Assembly: GCA_001839685.1 (NCBI GenBank)
Contig: MLAK01000943.1
Location: 2,034-44,409 of the forward strand
Origin: Tritrichomonas foetus
Taxonomy: Eukaryota > Parabasalia > Tritrichomonadida > Tritrichomonadidae
DNA length: 42,376 bases
Direction: 5' to 3'
The position numbers and the translations under genes are program-made. Below the pieces are notes generated by a model that saw nothing but the letters and a program-made list of their open reading frames with translations, had not been told where the DNA came from and did no database searches. This document shows, piece after piece, positions 1 through 9,858 of the stretch (position 1 is its first letter; each line of letters begins with the position of its first letter).

Positions 1-78
1 TGAAGAATGAAAGAAAAGATTGAAGAATGAAAGAAAAGATTGAAGAATGAAAGAAAATAATGAAGAATAAAAGAAAAA
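1..78. repeat. 20-bp tandem repeat
   Basis: About four head-to-tail copies of a purine-rich 20-bp unit beginning TGAAGAATGAAAG. The first three are almost identical and the fourth is degenerate. The array runs from the window edge to just beyond the 3' end of the proteasome gene and may continue to the left. Confidence 0.9.
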
Positions 79-95
79 TAAGAAAATGAAAAGAT

Positions 96-773
96 TTATT
101 GTGCCCAGTCTTCATCAAGAACGTCCCAGTTAGGAACAATTTCAATTGGATCTAAAAATTCAATTCCGTTAGCTGTAACATCAACAAATTCGATAGGTCC
201 TGACATAGTCGAATGACGAGCTGTTAAGCCAATAAAGACTTCTTTAATAGCATCCATAACAACATCACGAGTAACGTCGGCCGATTTTAATGCTTTCGGA
301 ATTTGGACACCCTGCATATGAGCTCCATATCCTGAAGCAACATATTCATCTTCCCATTGTGTGCCGTAAAGATCAGTCGCTGTTAATAATTTGGAGCCAT
401 CTTTATCGATACCGGCTAGGATACATCGCATAACAAATGGATTCATTTTTGAGCGTCGTTCATACATTAATCGCTTGATATAATTGCTAACTTCTGATGG
501 TGTTAAAGATTCTCCATTGTTCTTGCACTCTTCGTCAACGATAATCGAGCGAAGAACATCGACAAGCTCTTGAAAATCGGCTAATTCACCTGTACCACCA
601 ATAATGATATTTGGTGTTAATTTCGCAAAATGTGAAACATTTGCAAATTTGAAACAGGAGCCGTATGAAACTGCTCGATCTGAAGCGAGAAGAATTCCGT
701 CTTTATATTTCGCTGCAATAATCGAATTTGTTGTTGTAATTGGATTCTGCACGGATTTTTTATATCCACTCAT
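96..773 (-). CDS. 20S proteasome subunit beta type 7 (PSMB4-like)
   Basis: A 225-residue proteasome beta subunit. The features that place it in the beta-7/PSMB4 branch are QNPITT near the N-terminus, SYGSCFKFANV where the human protein has SYGSLARFRN, the run YERRSKMNPF around residues 104-113, SGYGAHMQG, and a C-terminal NWD followed by an acidic tail. This subunit sits in the inner beta ring of the 20S core, contacts the neighbouring half through its C-terminal tail, and is catalytically inactive in other eukaryotes. There is almost no N-terminal propeptide. I chose the ATG at 773 (MSGYKK) because the open frame further upstream has only a TTG start and because two TCATTA initiator-like motifs lie just before this ATG. 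The stop codon is part of a TAAA, which resembles the trichomonad polyadenylation signal overlapping stop codons. Confidence 0.93.
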   Translation of the reverse strand: MSGYKKSVQNPITTTNSIIAAKYKDGILLASDRAVSYGSCFKFANVSHFAKLTPNIIIGGTGELADFQELVDVLRSIIVDEECKNNGESLTPSEVSNYIKRLMYERRSKMNPFVMRCILAGIDKDGSKLLTATDLYGTQWEDEYVASGYGAHMQGVQIPKALKSADVTRDVVMDAIKEVFIGLTARHSTMSGPIEFVDVTANGIEFLDPIEIVPNWDVLDEDWAQ

Positions 774-775
774 AT

Positions 776-788
776 TAATGATTAATGA
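776..788 (-). promoter_or_regulatory. Twin Inr-like motifs of the proteasome gene
   Basis: Two copies of TCATTA (matching TCAYTW, the trichomonad initiator) occupy 776-781 and 783-788 on the minus strand, directly upstream of the ATG at 773. Because the nearer copy almost touches the ATG, the distal one is the more likely initiator, giving a very short leader. Confidence 0.55.
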
Positions 789-1225
789 AACAAAGCTTGT
801 CAATTTCACCAAAAAATTTTGCTGACCAACTATGGAAATTATGGTTCGCTGACCAACTTGGACATCTTCCAGGAAAGCAAAACCTAACTTTCATATGTAT
901 AGTACTCTTTTCTGGACAATCAAAACAGCAAATTTAAAAATACTTTATGTTGATTCATGAGAAATATTCATAATATTTTTTGTGCAGCATTGAAAAACAG
1001 ATTCATGAGATCAAACTTGAAATCTAAATATTTATTATAAAATTATTATTTCATCTAAAAATTTCATTCAAAAAAATCATTTGTAGAATTCGCATATTTT
1101 CAGATCACATAAAAAGTCTCCAAAATTTGAATTTTCATATTTGGTGTAATGCATATAGTTAATAGAATAAGTCATATCAAATTATTTTTTCATAATTAAT
1201 AATAAAAAATCACTCTCTTTTTTTT

Positions 1226-1318
1226 TCCCTCAGTGATTCGAGTTTGTCATATGAACACCTCCATAGCAGGTTACCCATCAATTTGTTAATGCAACTTATT
1301 TGCCTTCATCATGGAGAT
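1226..1318 (-). ncRNA. Possible C/D-box snoRNA (weak)
   Basis: On the minus strand a perfect box C (ATGATGA, 1306-1312) is followed about 72 nt later by a box D (CTGA, 1230-1233), a typical C/D snoRNA spacing. The terminal stem is weak: only about three pairs form between the bases before box C and those after box D. An internal TTGATGG could be a poor C' box. No guide target was identified. Chance occurrence of both short motifs is quite possible. Confidence 0.2.
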
Positions 1319-1514
1319 TTCTACTTTCCTCGTGTTTAGTTGACATATGAAATCATGATGTTATATAAACATGATATTATATGTGTATATATATATTTAT
1401 ATATGATAGATTTATCGATGAAAACGATTTTTCCCATGTCTAATTAATATAAATAAGAAAAAGAATTGTATTTGAAGAAAAATAGTACTTTAAAATGAAA
1501 ATTGCATCTCTAGT

Positions 1515-3977
1515 TTAGATTTCATTTTCAGATGATGTGTTTCTTTCCTTTTTGCGATTGAGAAAGAAAACTATACCAATGATTACTGCCACAACGACAA
1601 TACATGCAATCACAACTCCTGCAATATGACCTGGTCCAAATTTGTTCTCTTTTCCATCTCCTTCTACTGGCTTGTCAAATCCTGAATTATTTCCTGTGGT
1701 GTTTCCTGTGTTATCTCCTTCTTCCTCTTCGTTTTTAGAAACTTCAATTTCAACTTTTTCTGGAATGTTTTTAATTTTCACTTTTTCTGGAATTTGAACA
1801 ATAAATTTAATCAATGCTTTATCAGTTAAATTTCCCCAGTTATCTCCAACAAATTCATATTGAACTTCTTCTTCTGATTCAATAGTGAATGAAAGTGGAT
1901 ATTCAATTTTTTCAACACCTTTGTCAATTGCAGCTTTGAAGTTTGTGGCAGATGTAATAATTCCAATTTCGTTTTTCGAAAAAACTTTTGGAGTAAATTC
2001 AAGTTCACTATCGTTTGCTCCAATAACTAATGATTCTTTCTTAAATGTGGCATTTACATCGGTGATTTCATCCGGAATTAAAAGTGTAAATGATTCGCAT
2101 GGTGAAGTTAATTGTTTTGGATTGAAATTTCGAATTGTTATTGGATCCATAGTAACTGATTTTGATTCAAATGTGATTTCCTCATTATTAATAGCACTTT
2201 CTATGAATCTGATATTTGACACTTTCACATTACTTTCGAATTTATTTCGTCCCCAATACGTTGTAAGTTGGCTTAATTTATTGTAATCATCACCATGAAT
2301 TCCGAATTCTTGAAAAGCATTGTTAATTAAATACTTTTGGCTGCGTTTTTCATTTCTTTTTCCGATTGTCCAAAAATCAAATTCAATACTATCTAAACCA
2401 ATTAAATGAACTGTAACTGTTTGTGGAAGTTTTGAAAAATCAATTATTTCTTTCTGATTTCCATATTGAAAAATAAATAGTTCTTTTGTGATAGATGGAA
2501 CTTTTGGAAAGATGTCATTTATGCTTCCTTTTGCATCAAGGGCTTGTCCAATTTTTTCAATTTTTGAAATGAAATATTTATATGAATAAATTTGTGATGA
2601 TGATGATTTTGAATTTTTTAAAGCTAGTTCGAAGCTAGTTTTCAACTCTAATCGAAATGAAATCCATTTAGACGCCATATTGGTACATATTTCATCCTTT
2701 TCTGTTTCAGTACAATATGCAATAGCGCCTAATTCTGTTGCAATATCTACTGTTGGTGTATCTACTGCTGGGATATTTTCTGTTGGGATATCTACTGTTG
2801 GGATATTTTCTGCTGGAATATCTACTGTGGGTATTTCTTTTGTTGGAATTTCTGTTTGTTGTGGCTCTTCAACATCACATTTTGATTCAATTTTTGAATC
2901 AGAAATAACCACTTCTGTTGGTTCTTGTAATGTCGCATTAACTGTCTCTATCATTTTATTTTTGCAGTTTCCATAGGTAACATAAATGTGAACTGTAAAA
3001 TTGGTATAGAAAGTGATAGTGTTAATCCCATTATTAAGTTTGATGTGAATACGTTCTTCATTTAGGTATGTCAAGTTTGCCTGTATAGAAACATCAACAA
3101 CAATTTTCGCTTGATATATTGATCTTTGATTGATAGGAATTCCACAAAATGTCTCATCTGGATAAGATTCGCTTACGTAAACAATTTTTATGTTTGTTGA
3201 ATCAAATGGTTTGTTATAAAAATTGGGTTGAACAATTCCAAGATAGTGAACATCTGTGAATCCAGTGCAACCACTGAATGCATTAGTGCCAATAAGAGTC
3301 ACGCTACCCGGAATAGTTAATGTTCCTGTGAATCCAGTGCAACCAGCTAAGGCATCTTCCCTCAAAGCATAAATGCCATCTGGAATGATTAATTGTCCTG
3401 TGAATCTGCAACCATAAAATACTTTAGAGTTAAGAGCAAGTATTTTCTTTCCAATTGTTAATGTGCCATTAAACCCATAGCAATTACAAAAAACTCTATC
3501 AGATAAAGTATTAACTAAATCTGGAATGGTTAATGATCCTGTAAATCCATAGCAATCCTCAAATGCACTCTTATAAATATACTTAACATATTTTCCAATG
3601 GTTAATGTTCCGTCGAATCCAGAGCAACCTAAAAAAGCATTCGTATAAATAGTTGTAACACTATCTGGAATAGTTAATGATCCTGTGAATCCAGAACAAC
3701 CTTCAAATGCAGATTGGCCAATATCTTCTAGATTACTATCTGGGAGAACAAGACGACCTGTAAATGGTAGTCCTTTAAAATCACCAAGTTGAATTGCTTT
3801 CACAATATATAGATTATCTTTATAGATAAAAGTGGAAGGAATTATGAGATCTTTGAATGAATCTCCAATATATTCATGAGCACCCACCCAAGTAATAAAA
3901 ATAATTTCGTAGCGAATATCACCCATATCAATGAAATCTGCATAACACATTTCAAAAAATAACCATATGAAATACAT
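1515..3977 (-). CDS. BspA-like leucine-rich-repeat surface protein
   Basis: An 820-residue protein with the layout of trichomonad BspA-like surface proteins. A hydrophobic start (MYFIWLFF) may act as a signal peptide. Residues about 60-290 hold LRR_5-type repeats with the recurring pattern SAFEGCSGFTGSLTIPDSV, about 23 residues per unit. A threonine/proline-rich stalk with repeated TVDIP/TENIP units follows at about 385-420, then a long extracellular region rich in predicted beta strands. A single membrane helix (IAGVVIACIVVVAVIIG, about 785-806) and a 13-residue basic, serine-rich cytoplasmic tail (RKKERNTSSENEI) end the protein. Members of this family are displayed on the trichomonad surface and have been linked to adhesion; which partner this one binds cannot be read from the sequence. 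TCATTT and TCATTA motifs lie 16-30 bp upstream of the ATG, and the stop lies in a TAAA. Confidence 0.88.
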   Translation of the reverse strand: MYFIWLFFEMCYADFIDMGDIRYEIIFITWVGAHEYIGDSFKDLIIPSTFIYKDNLYIVKAIQLGDFKGLPFTGRLVLPDSNLEDIGQSAFEGCSGFTGSLTIPDSVTTIYTNAFLGCSGFDGTLTIGKYVKYIYKSAFEDCYGFTGSLTIPDLVNTLSDRVFCNCYGFNGTLTIGKKILALNSKVFYGCRFTGQLIIPDGIYALREDALAGCTGFTGTLTIPGSVTLIGTNAFSGCTGFTDVHYLGIVQPNFYNKPFDSTNIKIVYVSESYPDETFCGIPINQRSIYQAKIVVDVSIQANLTYLNEERIHIKLNNGINTITFYTNFTVHIYVTYGNCKNKMIETVNATLQEPTEVVISDSKIESKCDVEEPQQTEIPTKEIPTVDIPAENIPTVDIPTENIPAVDTPTVDIATELGAIAYCTETEKDEICTNMASKWISFRLELKTSFELALKNSKSSSSQIYSYKYFISKIEKIGQALDAKGSINDIFPKVPSITKELFIFQYGNQKEIIDFSKLPQTVTVHLIGLDSIEFDFWTIGKRNEKRSQKYLINNAFQEFGIHGDDYNKLSQLTTYWGRNKFESNVKVSNIRFIESAINNEEITFESKSVTMDPITIRNFNPKQLTSPCESFTLLIPDEITDVNATFKKESLVIGANDSELEFTPKVFSKNEIGIITSATNFKAAIDKGVEKIEYPLSFTIESEEEVQYEFVGDNWGNLTDKALIKFIVQIPEKVKIKNIPEKVEIEVSKNEEEEGDNTGNTTGNNSGFDKPVEGDGKENKFGPGHIAGVVIACIVVVAVIIGIVFFLNRKKERNTSSENEI

Positions 3978-3992
3978 TTACAACAAAAAAAT

Positions 3993-4006
3993 AAATGATG
4001 TAATGA
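3993..4006 (-). promoter_or_regulatory. Inr-like motifs of the BspA-like gene
   Basis: TCATTT (3993-3998) and TCATTA (4001-4006) on the minus strand match TCAYTW and lie just upstream of the ATG at 3977. Confidence 0.45.
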
Positions 4007-4139
4007 AAATGGCAATTGTGAAGTTGTCGAGAAACTTTTTTTAAAGGAAAAATTGTGCCAATAAAATCATAGATAACATTTTCAATTGATTTCAATACAA
4101 CTACATGAGCAATCATAGAGGTATAATAGCAAAACGTTT
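4007..4139. other. Short spacer left of the tRNA-like fragment
   Basis: Part of the 309-bp gap between the BspA-like gene and mariner copy 1. I see no further motif here. The rest of the gap holds the tRNA-like fragment and about 125 bp of plain AT-rich sequence. Confidence 0.5.
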
Positions 4140-4160
4140 GGGTCTGTAGCTTAATTGGAT
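4140..4160 (+). pseudogene. 5' tRNA-like fragment
   Basis: The stretch begins GGGTCTGTAGCTTAATTGGA, which looks like a tRNA acceptor strand plus D arm with an A-box (TAGCTTAATTGG). The sequence then turns AT-rich: no anticodon arm, no TTCGA-type B-box and no closing acceptor strand follow. It therefore reads as a broken tRNA gene or a captured tRNA fragment, about 125 bp left of mariner copy 1. Amino-acid identity cannot be assigned. Confidence 0.35.
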
Positions 4161-4286
4161 GAATAAAATTTAATGTTTAATAAAAATAATTGATAATACA
4201 GATATAAATTATATATTATACTGGGAGAATTTGGATAATATTTATTATATGAGAAGATATGAATAAAATATTGACATGAAGAAATA

Positions 4287-5576
4287 TAGGGTGTCCGGAG
4301 GCGTGATGTCACTACCCACATTAGAAGTGAAATCAATACATTATATTTATAAATAATAAACTATGCAATGTTAACATAAAAATTTTGAAAACAATTTTTT
4401 TTTCTCTTGACTGAAAATAGAGATAAAGAATCTTTTTCATAAAAAAAAAGAATAATTTATAAACGTACACGATGCACGTTTATTAAAAAATGATTGATCA
4501 ACATTCAATCATAACTTTTCTGCAGCTTGAAGGAAAAAGGGGCAAAGAAATATATGAAGAAATGAAGAGTGTCTTGAAAGAAAAATGTTTGTCTCAAAGA
4601 CAAATCTACCGAGTCATGGCAGAACTGAACAGAAGTCAAAACACACAGCCTGTGAAAAAAGAGAAAAAGTGCCAAAGTTATGATATTCTTGACTGGAAAA
4701 TTTTAGATGTTTTAACCGAATTTCCACATTCATCGTGTCGATATATTGCTAATGTTTTAGGTGAACCAAAATCGACAATTTATGATCGTTTAACATCAAA
4801 ATTAATGTATAAACATGTGCATCTTCGATGGGTGCCACATATTCTAACAGAAAATCAAAAGGCCAATAGAGTTTTATTGGCAAAAAAACTTCTTAAAATT
4901 TTGAATGCAGAACAAAAAACTAATTTCACCTTTTTAATAACAGGAGATGAGTCTTGGTTTTATTCCAAGACTGATTTCAATACACAATGGATTCCTGAAA
5001 ACTCAGTAATCCCAACTATTCAAAATCCAGGGTTTCAGATCACTAAATTTATGGTGACTGTATTTTGGAACCCTCATGGGATAATTCATATTGATGTTTT
5101 GCCGCCAAATGAAAAGTTTAATGCTGCATATTATATTACAGCCATTATGTCAAAAATTGTTGAGTTTAAAAACTCGAATAATTATAAAAAATTATTTGTT
5201 CATTATGACAATGCAAAGCCTCATGTGGCAAAAATTGTCAAAAAATATATAAATGAAAACTCACTAGAATCAGTTCCACATCCGGCATATTCACCTGATT
5301 TGGCGCCTAGCGACTTTTTTTTATTTGGAACTATTAAAGAAAAAGTTAAAGGAATTGTTTTTGAATCACCAAGCCATTTGATTCAAACAATAGTCCAAAT
5401 TTTCAATGAAATTCCATCGGAAACTTTGTTTTCAGTTTTTGCAGAATGGCAAAATAGACTGAAAAAAGTTATTGATGCCAATGGAGACTACATATTTTGA
5501 AATACTTATCAATAAAAAATGACTTATTAGAAATGACTTTATTATACTTAGTGACATCACATTACCGGACACCCTA
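4287..5576 (+). mobile_element. Mariner element, copy 1
   Basis: A complete 1290-bp Tc1/mariner element. Its ends are 28-bp imperfect terminal inverted repeats starting TAGGGTGTCCGG and ending GTGATGTCACTA, with four mismatches at repeat positions 13-16. TA dinucleotides flank both ends, as expected for the TA target-site duplication. It carries one intact transposase gene. A small internal inverted repeat (AAACGT...ACGTTT) sits just before the transposase ATG. Length, termini and content fit the mariner family that trichomonads carry in many copies (Tvmar1 in T. vaginalis). It matches copy 2 (27530-28819) at all positions I compared except 4302, apart from one ambiguous base in copy 2. Confidence 0.95.
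4490..5500 (+). CDS. Mariner transposase (DD34D), copy 1
   Basis: A 336-residue cut-and-paste transposase, full length for the family. The N-terminal half has two helix-turn-helix DNA-binding regions (about 1-55 and 60-105). The inter-domain signature is WVPHILTENQKANR from residue 114. The catalytic triad is D153 (TGDESW), D240 (HYDNAKPH) and D275 (YSPDLAPSDFFLF), with exactly 34 residues between the last two, which is the DD34D mariner spacing. No stops or frameshifts occur, so the enzyme is probably functional. It would cut at the 28-bp terminal repeats and insert at TA. Confidence 0.97.
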   Translation: MIDQHSIITFLQLEGKRGKEIYEEMKSVLKEKCLSQRQIYRVMAELNRSQNTQPVKKEKKCQSYDILDWKILDVLTEFPHSSCRYIANVLGEPKSTIYDRLTSKLMYKHVHLRWVPHILTENQKANRVLLAKKLLKILNAEQKTNFTFLITGDESWFYSKTDFNTQWIPENSVIPTIQNPGFQITKFMVTVFWNPHGIIHIDVLPPNEKFNAAYYITAIMSKIVEFKNSNNYKKLFVHYDNAKPHVAKIVKKYINENSLESVPHPAYSPDLAPSDFFLFGTIKEKVKGIVFESPSHLIQTIVQIFNEIPSETLFSVFAEWQNRLKKVIDANGDYIF

Positions 5577-6077
5577 TAATATTATTATTTCAAAAATTGA
5601 GAACAAACTATGAGAAAAAAATGACAATTTTAAGGATTTATTGTTGTAATTCATTAAAATTTCGGAAGATTTTAGATACTAATCAAATGAAAAATGGAAT
5701 TAATATTTTAATTTCCCAAAAAACAAATAAGATGAAATAATTCTCAATAATGTATTTTAATTATTAATCAAATAAACTGAGGATCGACTCTATCTAAAAG
5801 AGTTATCATCCTAAAATACCAATGGAACATTTTTTGTAAGATATCAAATAAATGATTCGACATTCCAAAATTATCTTGATCAGAAATAATTTTTTCGTAA
5901 TTAAACAAATTATATTGATTTGCAAGATATACTCCAGGGTTTTGAGGTGAGAATGGAAACTCAAACTCCGACTCTCCAATTTCCCCATTTAACAGAAATT
6001 GAAATATCTTTTCACAATTAATTCAATATTTTACAAAAAATGGAATTGCATTATCTCGAAAATTCGGACAAGGAATT
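5577..6077. other. AT-rich spacer right of mariner copy 1
   Basis: About 500 bp with only short open frames lacking recognisable domains. It is part of a decayed accessory zone. I see no gene here. Confidence 0.5.
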
Positions 6078-6790
6078 TTTTTTCTAGTAGTGAAAAATCG
6101 AGAACACAAAATTCGACCACGCTAAAAATAAACGTACAAAGAAAAAATAAATTAAAAAAAAATTCAGAACTTCTCGAGGAAAATCGAGAACACAAAATTC
6201 GACCACGCTAAAAGTAAAAGGCATTTTTGNTTTCCNATGAATACAATCAGAAACTTGATCCATCAAATCACTAAAACTCATACAAGCCTTGTTGAAAAAC
6301 TTCAGAACTATCANTTTTCATCAGAACNAATCCCATCAAAAATAAATGATTATACCGATTTATCTGATTGGATTGATAATGAACTCGCCTGATACATCAA
6401 AAATAAATTTATGAAGTTAATGTTGGATTATGCATGAATGATGATGAATTAGAATATGTCAAAACATTTTTGAACGATTACTTCTCTCCTTATCAGGAAT
6501 CTAATAAATGATTTAAAATTAATTTTGATGAATAAATACTACTCATAACTTCTCTTGTGATTAAGAATATAGTTTTAATTTTTTAAAAATTAATTCCAAA
6601 TAATTTATAATATTCATAATAATTTTTTGGCTTTACAAAAAATGGTATTGTAACATCATAAAATAAAACTAAATTGTATCTACAAAAGAATTTTTAGAAT
6701 AACTTCATTATTCATCGAGCTACTTAATTTTTTTTATTTCAATTAGCGTGGTCGAATTTTGTGTTCTCGATTTTTCACTACTAGAAAAAA
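6078..6790. mobile_element. Structure bounded by 48-bp perfect inverted repeats
   Basis: The 48 bases at 6078-6125 recur as an exact reverse complement at 6743-6790. They start TTTTTTCTAGTAGTGAAAAA and end CGACCACGCTAA. A third, partial direct copy of about 34 bp lies inside at 6180-6213. The roughly 615 bp between the outer arms is AT-rich, has three ambiguous bases and only stop-riddled frames, for example one containing YTDLSDWIDNELA. Perfect arms around a non-coding core suggest a young non-autonomous DNA element or a fold-back insertion. Target duplications are not obvious because both flanks are T/A-rich. The family is not one I recognise. Confidence 0.55.
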
Positions 6791-7019
6791 TCTTCTTAAA
6801 ACCGAAAATTCTCAATTAAAAAATCTTTTTCTGATAGCGAAAATAAACACTATGAATATTTAAAGATTCGCGAATAATTTCGAAATGACATAATAATAAC
6901 GGGTATCACTAAAAAATTCGGGTTTCGAAATGTAATGATTTGATATTGAGTAGATGCGCCTATAGGAGTATTTTTCGATTTTTTTTTCATATGTTAAAAA
7001 AAATCATCTGATTGTATAC

Positions 7020-7730
7020 CTCTTGCAATCATTAATTATTTTTGCTGGTGGAAATTTGGCAATTATTCGATCTCTTGACTCCATGATGCCTTTAATGTGA
7101 CTGGCAAGGAAGGAATTATTCGTGCCAATTATACAGTAATAGCATTTCAATTAGATGTTATTCATTAAATGTGGCCTGCCTTTATATATCATTCGAAGTG
7201 CCAAAGTTTATTGTTGACAACACCACGAAGGCATTTGAAGATTATCAAAATGGTCTTAAAGATAAGGATGCGAATCATATTTCACAATATCTTAAAATGA
7301 ATGAAAGGAGATTATCATCCCCTTTAGATATTGTTAAATATATACAATAGTAAAATTAAAAAGATCTTTGGCAATCTTGAATCACTCGATAGAAAAAGTA
7401 GAACACCATTAGTTTATGTATGTCAAAGTGGTTCTCTCGAATGAAATAACTGTTAAGTAAAATATGGAACAAAACTGGGAATACGTGGACGTAGCCATGC
7501 TCTACATGGAAACACTGCTACTGGTGATTTTTTGAGATTGAATCTTCCCTACTCAAATGCAGCGATATAAATATTCTTTGCAAAAATTCTAAAAAATGTT
7601 GGCGCAATTAGAGAAGCAACGATAAATAGATAACATGAAGTTTTTAAGCTTCTTCTTAAAAAGGGAGCCATTACATAATTCTTTTGGTTACCATGAGTGA
7701 ATCTTTAAGGGCACTGGAATCTATCTTCTT
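7020..7730 (+). pseudogene. DUF3447/ankyrin-repeat gene relic
   Basis: Translations in shifting frames show eroded ankyrin-family motifs in the expected order. They are FAGGNLAIIRSLD (a DUF3447-like 'GGN.EIIR.LD' motif, about 7030-7080), SRTPLVYVCQSGSLE (about 7395-7440), and HEVFKLLLKKGA (about 7636-7671). The stretches are separated by stops and frameshifts, so this is a dead gene. It resembles the better preserved ankyrin gene at 31-33 kb, which has GGNFEILHVLEE at the corresponding place. No start codon or promoter can be assigned. Confidence 0.6.
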
Positions 7731-8742
7731 TATATGATAAGAATTTTAATATATTACAATATTGATAATATGAAGTTGGATTCATTTTTTGAAGTGAACC
7801 ACTATAGGATTTGTTCATCGGATATTAAAATTATCTGGATTGTTATTACATCTGTGAAGCATCAAGAAATTCGTTCTTCTGAAAGCCATGTATTGAGCTT
7901 GTTGAAATTATTTGCATTGATATATTATTAAGTGTTAACACCATTAATGGTGTTAATTGTTAGAAATCTAGACATTTCTTTTAGAAAAGTATTACATAAT
8001 AACACTAATTGTAATGTTATAAATATAATTTATATCAACCAACATCACTGTTTTGTTCATTAAAATGGAAAGTCGTTTATTTCTATTCGTCCACAGTTTG
8101 ATTTAGTTGGAAGAAGTATTTTTTTTGGTGAAATTGTAAAAAAAAATTGCATACTTAAAGGAATATCTAAACCAAGTAAAATTTGAAGTAGATAAAAATG
8201 GATTAGAATTCTATACATCTACATTATTATCAAGCATAAAAATGATTTCAATCAAGTTTTGTGTATAATTTACAGAAATTGAAATTCTAGCTTTCAGTGT
8301 GAGTGAAAACTTGTGCCTTGAATTTGCAACGCGTTATTTGAGCTGATTAGACTCTTAAAACATGTGGTTTACTTGTTAGAATAACAGTGATATGGTGACC
8401 AAGTTAAACAAATATTTGTCATCATTTTTTATTCTAGTTAGGATTTACATGATATGAAATTTGAATGTTAATGCAGAAATATAGATTTAGCCTTTCAGAA
8501 GATGTTCAAAATCAATGACATCTAACAACTCCATCGATACCAATTTCAAGCATTTTGGACAAATAAGCTAAAACAAAATCGGTATTGGCAACATATAACA
8601 TGATTATTTTCCAGAAAATTTTCGATTATTGAATTCACTTCAAGGTTGATTTTGATGTATCATTTCTGACATGTGTATTATTGAAATAAAAGAAAAATAA
8701 ATTTGTCATAAGATTTTCTTTGAATTTTTGCCAATTTTAAAA
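7731..8742. other. Decayed AT-rich stretch upstream of the RCC1 gene
   Basis: About 1 kb with no open frame that shows a domain. It probably continues the eroded accessory region on the left. The last 100 bp or so should contain the promoter of the RCC1-repeat gene; I see TCATAA but no exact TCAYTW close to the ATG. Confidence 0.4.
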
Positions 8743-9858
8743 ATGACGGATACAATCTCAGAACCTGGAATTTACGCTTCTGGGCTAAATGATCACGGTC
8801 AAATCGGTATAGTATCCACTAACGGTAATAATCGAGTCGAATCTGTTCTTTCACCCACGATGTTCAATTATCCACCAGGCAAGATCGTTTGTATTGCTTG
8901 TGGATACGATCACTCAGTCTTTGTTTACGACAACGGTTCAGTATATGCTGTTGGTGACGATCACGATTTCATTATCGGAACCAGAGAATCTGAAGAATAT
9001 CGATTACCGGTAAAAGTCGACTTACCAGAGCCTATCATTTGGGCAACATGTGGATGGTATTATACTTGTTATCTTTCTGCCAACGGATCTCTATATTACT
9101 GTTCAAAAGAATTGAAAAATCAGCAATATCATATCACCGAAGCTGAAAAGCTTGTTTACGTCACAGGAAACACAAAAGAACCTGCAGCAATTGATGTGAT
9201 GGGTGACATTTATTTCTACCAAGTTGATCCAAGGAAAAAAAGCACAAAACACCATCTGCCTCTGCCTGTTTATGATTTGGTCACTTGTAAAAAGTTTAAC
9301 TTGGCACTAACAGTTAACCATGTTTTGTATGGAAATTTAAAGTTAAATCAAGGCAGTTCAGAGTTTGCTCCAATTTTAGATTTGAATGGTGTCATAATTC
9401 GACAAATTTTTGGTTATTTCCAATTTGCTGGAGCTTTGTCGGAAGATGGAAATGTCTATTTTTACGGTGACAACAATTATGGACAACTCGCCTGTGGTGC
9501 AACACATTCAAGAAATGTAAATTTCACGAAAGTTACTTCAATTCCTGAACCAGTTCAATTTTTGGCAGTTGGACAATCACACTCCGCATTTGTGACAGAA
9601 ACCGGTGATTTATATACATGTGGATATAATAACCAAGGGCAATTAATGATTGATTCAAAAGATGATAAAAACACACCAGTTAAAACTGTGATTGAAAAGG
9701 CAACAAATGTTTCCTGTGGAGACAATTTCACTTTTGTTACGATAGGAATCCCAACATTTATACATCCTGGAATGAAACACTTTAATATGCTTGCAAAAAC
9801 ACAAAATTTACAACCAACTGTTCAAGATTTGCATGATTTTCTCAATTTCACAAAATGA
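8743..9858 (+). CDS. RCC1-repeat (beta-propeller) protein
   Basis: A 371-residue protein made almost entirely of RCC1-type blades. Clear units are GIYASGLNDHGQIG near the N-terminus, ACGYDHSVFVYDNGSVYAVG (about 52-70), FAGALSEDGNVYFYGDNNYG in the second half and GQSHSAFVTETGDLYTCGYN near residue 290; the central blades are degenerate. RCC1 folds serve as a nucleotide exchange factor for Ran or as a protein-binding scaffold. No extra catalytic domain is present, and the ill-kept repeats make a scaffold as likely as a Ran exchange factor. The ATG at 8743 is used because the frame upstream of it opens only with TTG. The gene is convergent with the Dzip1-like gene downstream. Confidence 0.8.
   Translation: MTDTISEPGIYASGLNDHGQIGIVSTNGNNRVESVLSPTMFNYPPGKIVCIACGYDHSVFVYDNGSVYAVGDDHDFIIGTRESEEYRLPVKVDLPEPIIWATCGWYYTCYLSANGSLYYCSKELKNQQYHITEAEKLVYVTGNTKEPAAIDVMGDIYFYQVDPRKKSTKHHLPLPVYDLVTCKKFNLALTVNHVLYGNLKLNQGSSEFAPILDLNGVIIRQIFGYFQFAGALSEDGNVYFYGDNNYGQLACGATHSRNVNFTKVTSIPEPVQFLAVGQSHSAFVTETGDLYTCGYNNQGQLMIDSKDDKNTPVKTVIEKATNVSCGDNFTFVTIGIPTFIHPGMKHFNMLAKTQNLQPTVQDLHDFLNFTK

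Larger units (their letters stand above)
774..1514. other. Intergenic region with a short duplication and a candidate snoRNA
   Basis: AT-rich spacer upstream of the proteasome gene and downstream of the BspA-like gene. The 11-bp word GCTGACCAACT occurs twice, at 821-831 and 848-858. The segment 1226-1350 is less AT-rich and contains the C/D-box-like motifs listed separately. No protein gene was recognised. Confidence 0.6.

Noticed and set aside
1290..1320. U5 snRNA loop (TTGCCTTCATC)
   Set aside because: One U short of the conserved loop and no flanking stem can form.
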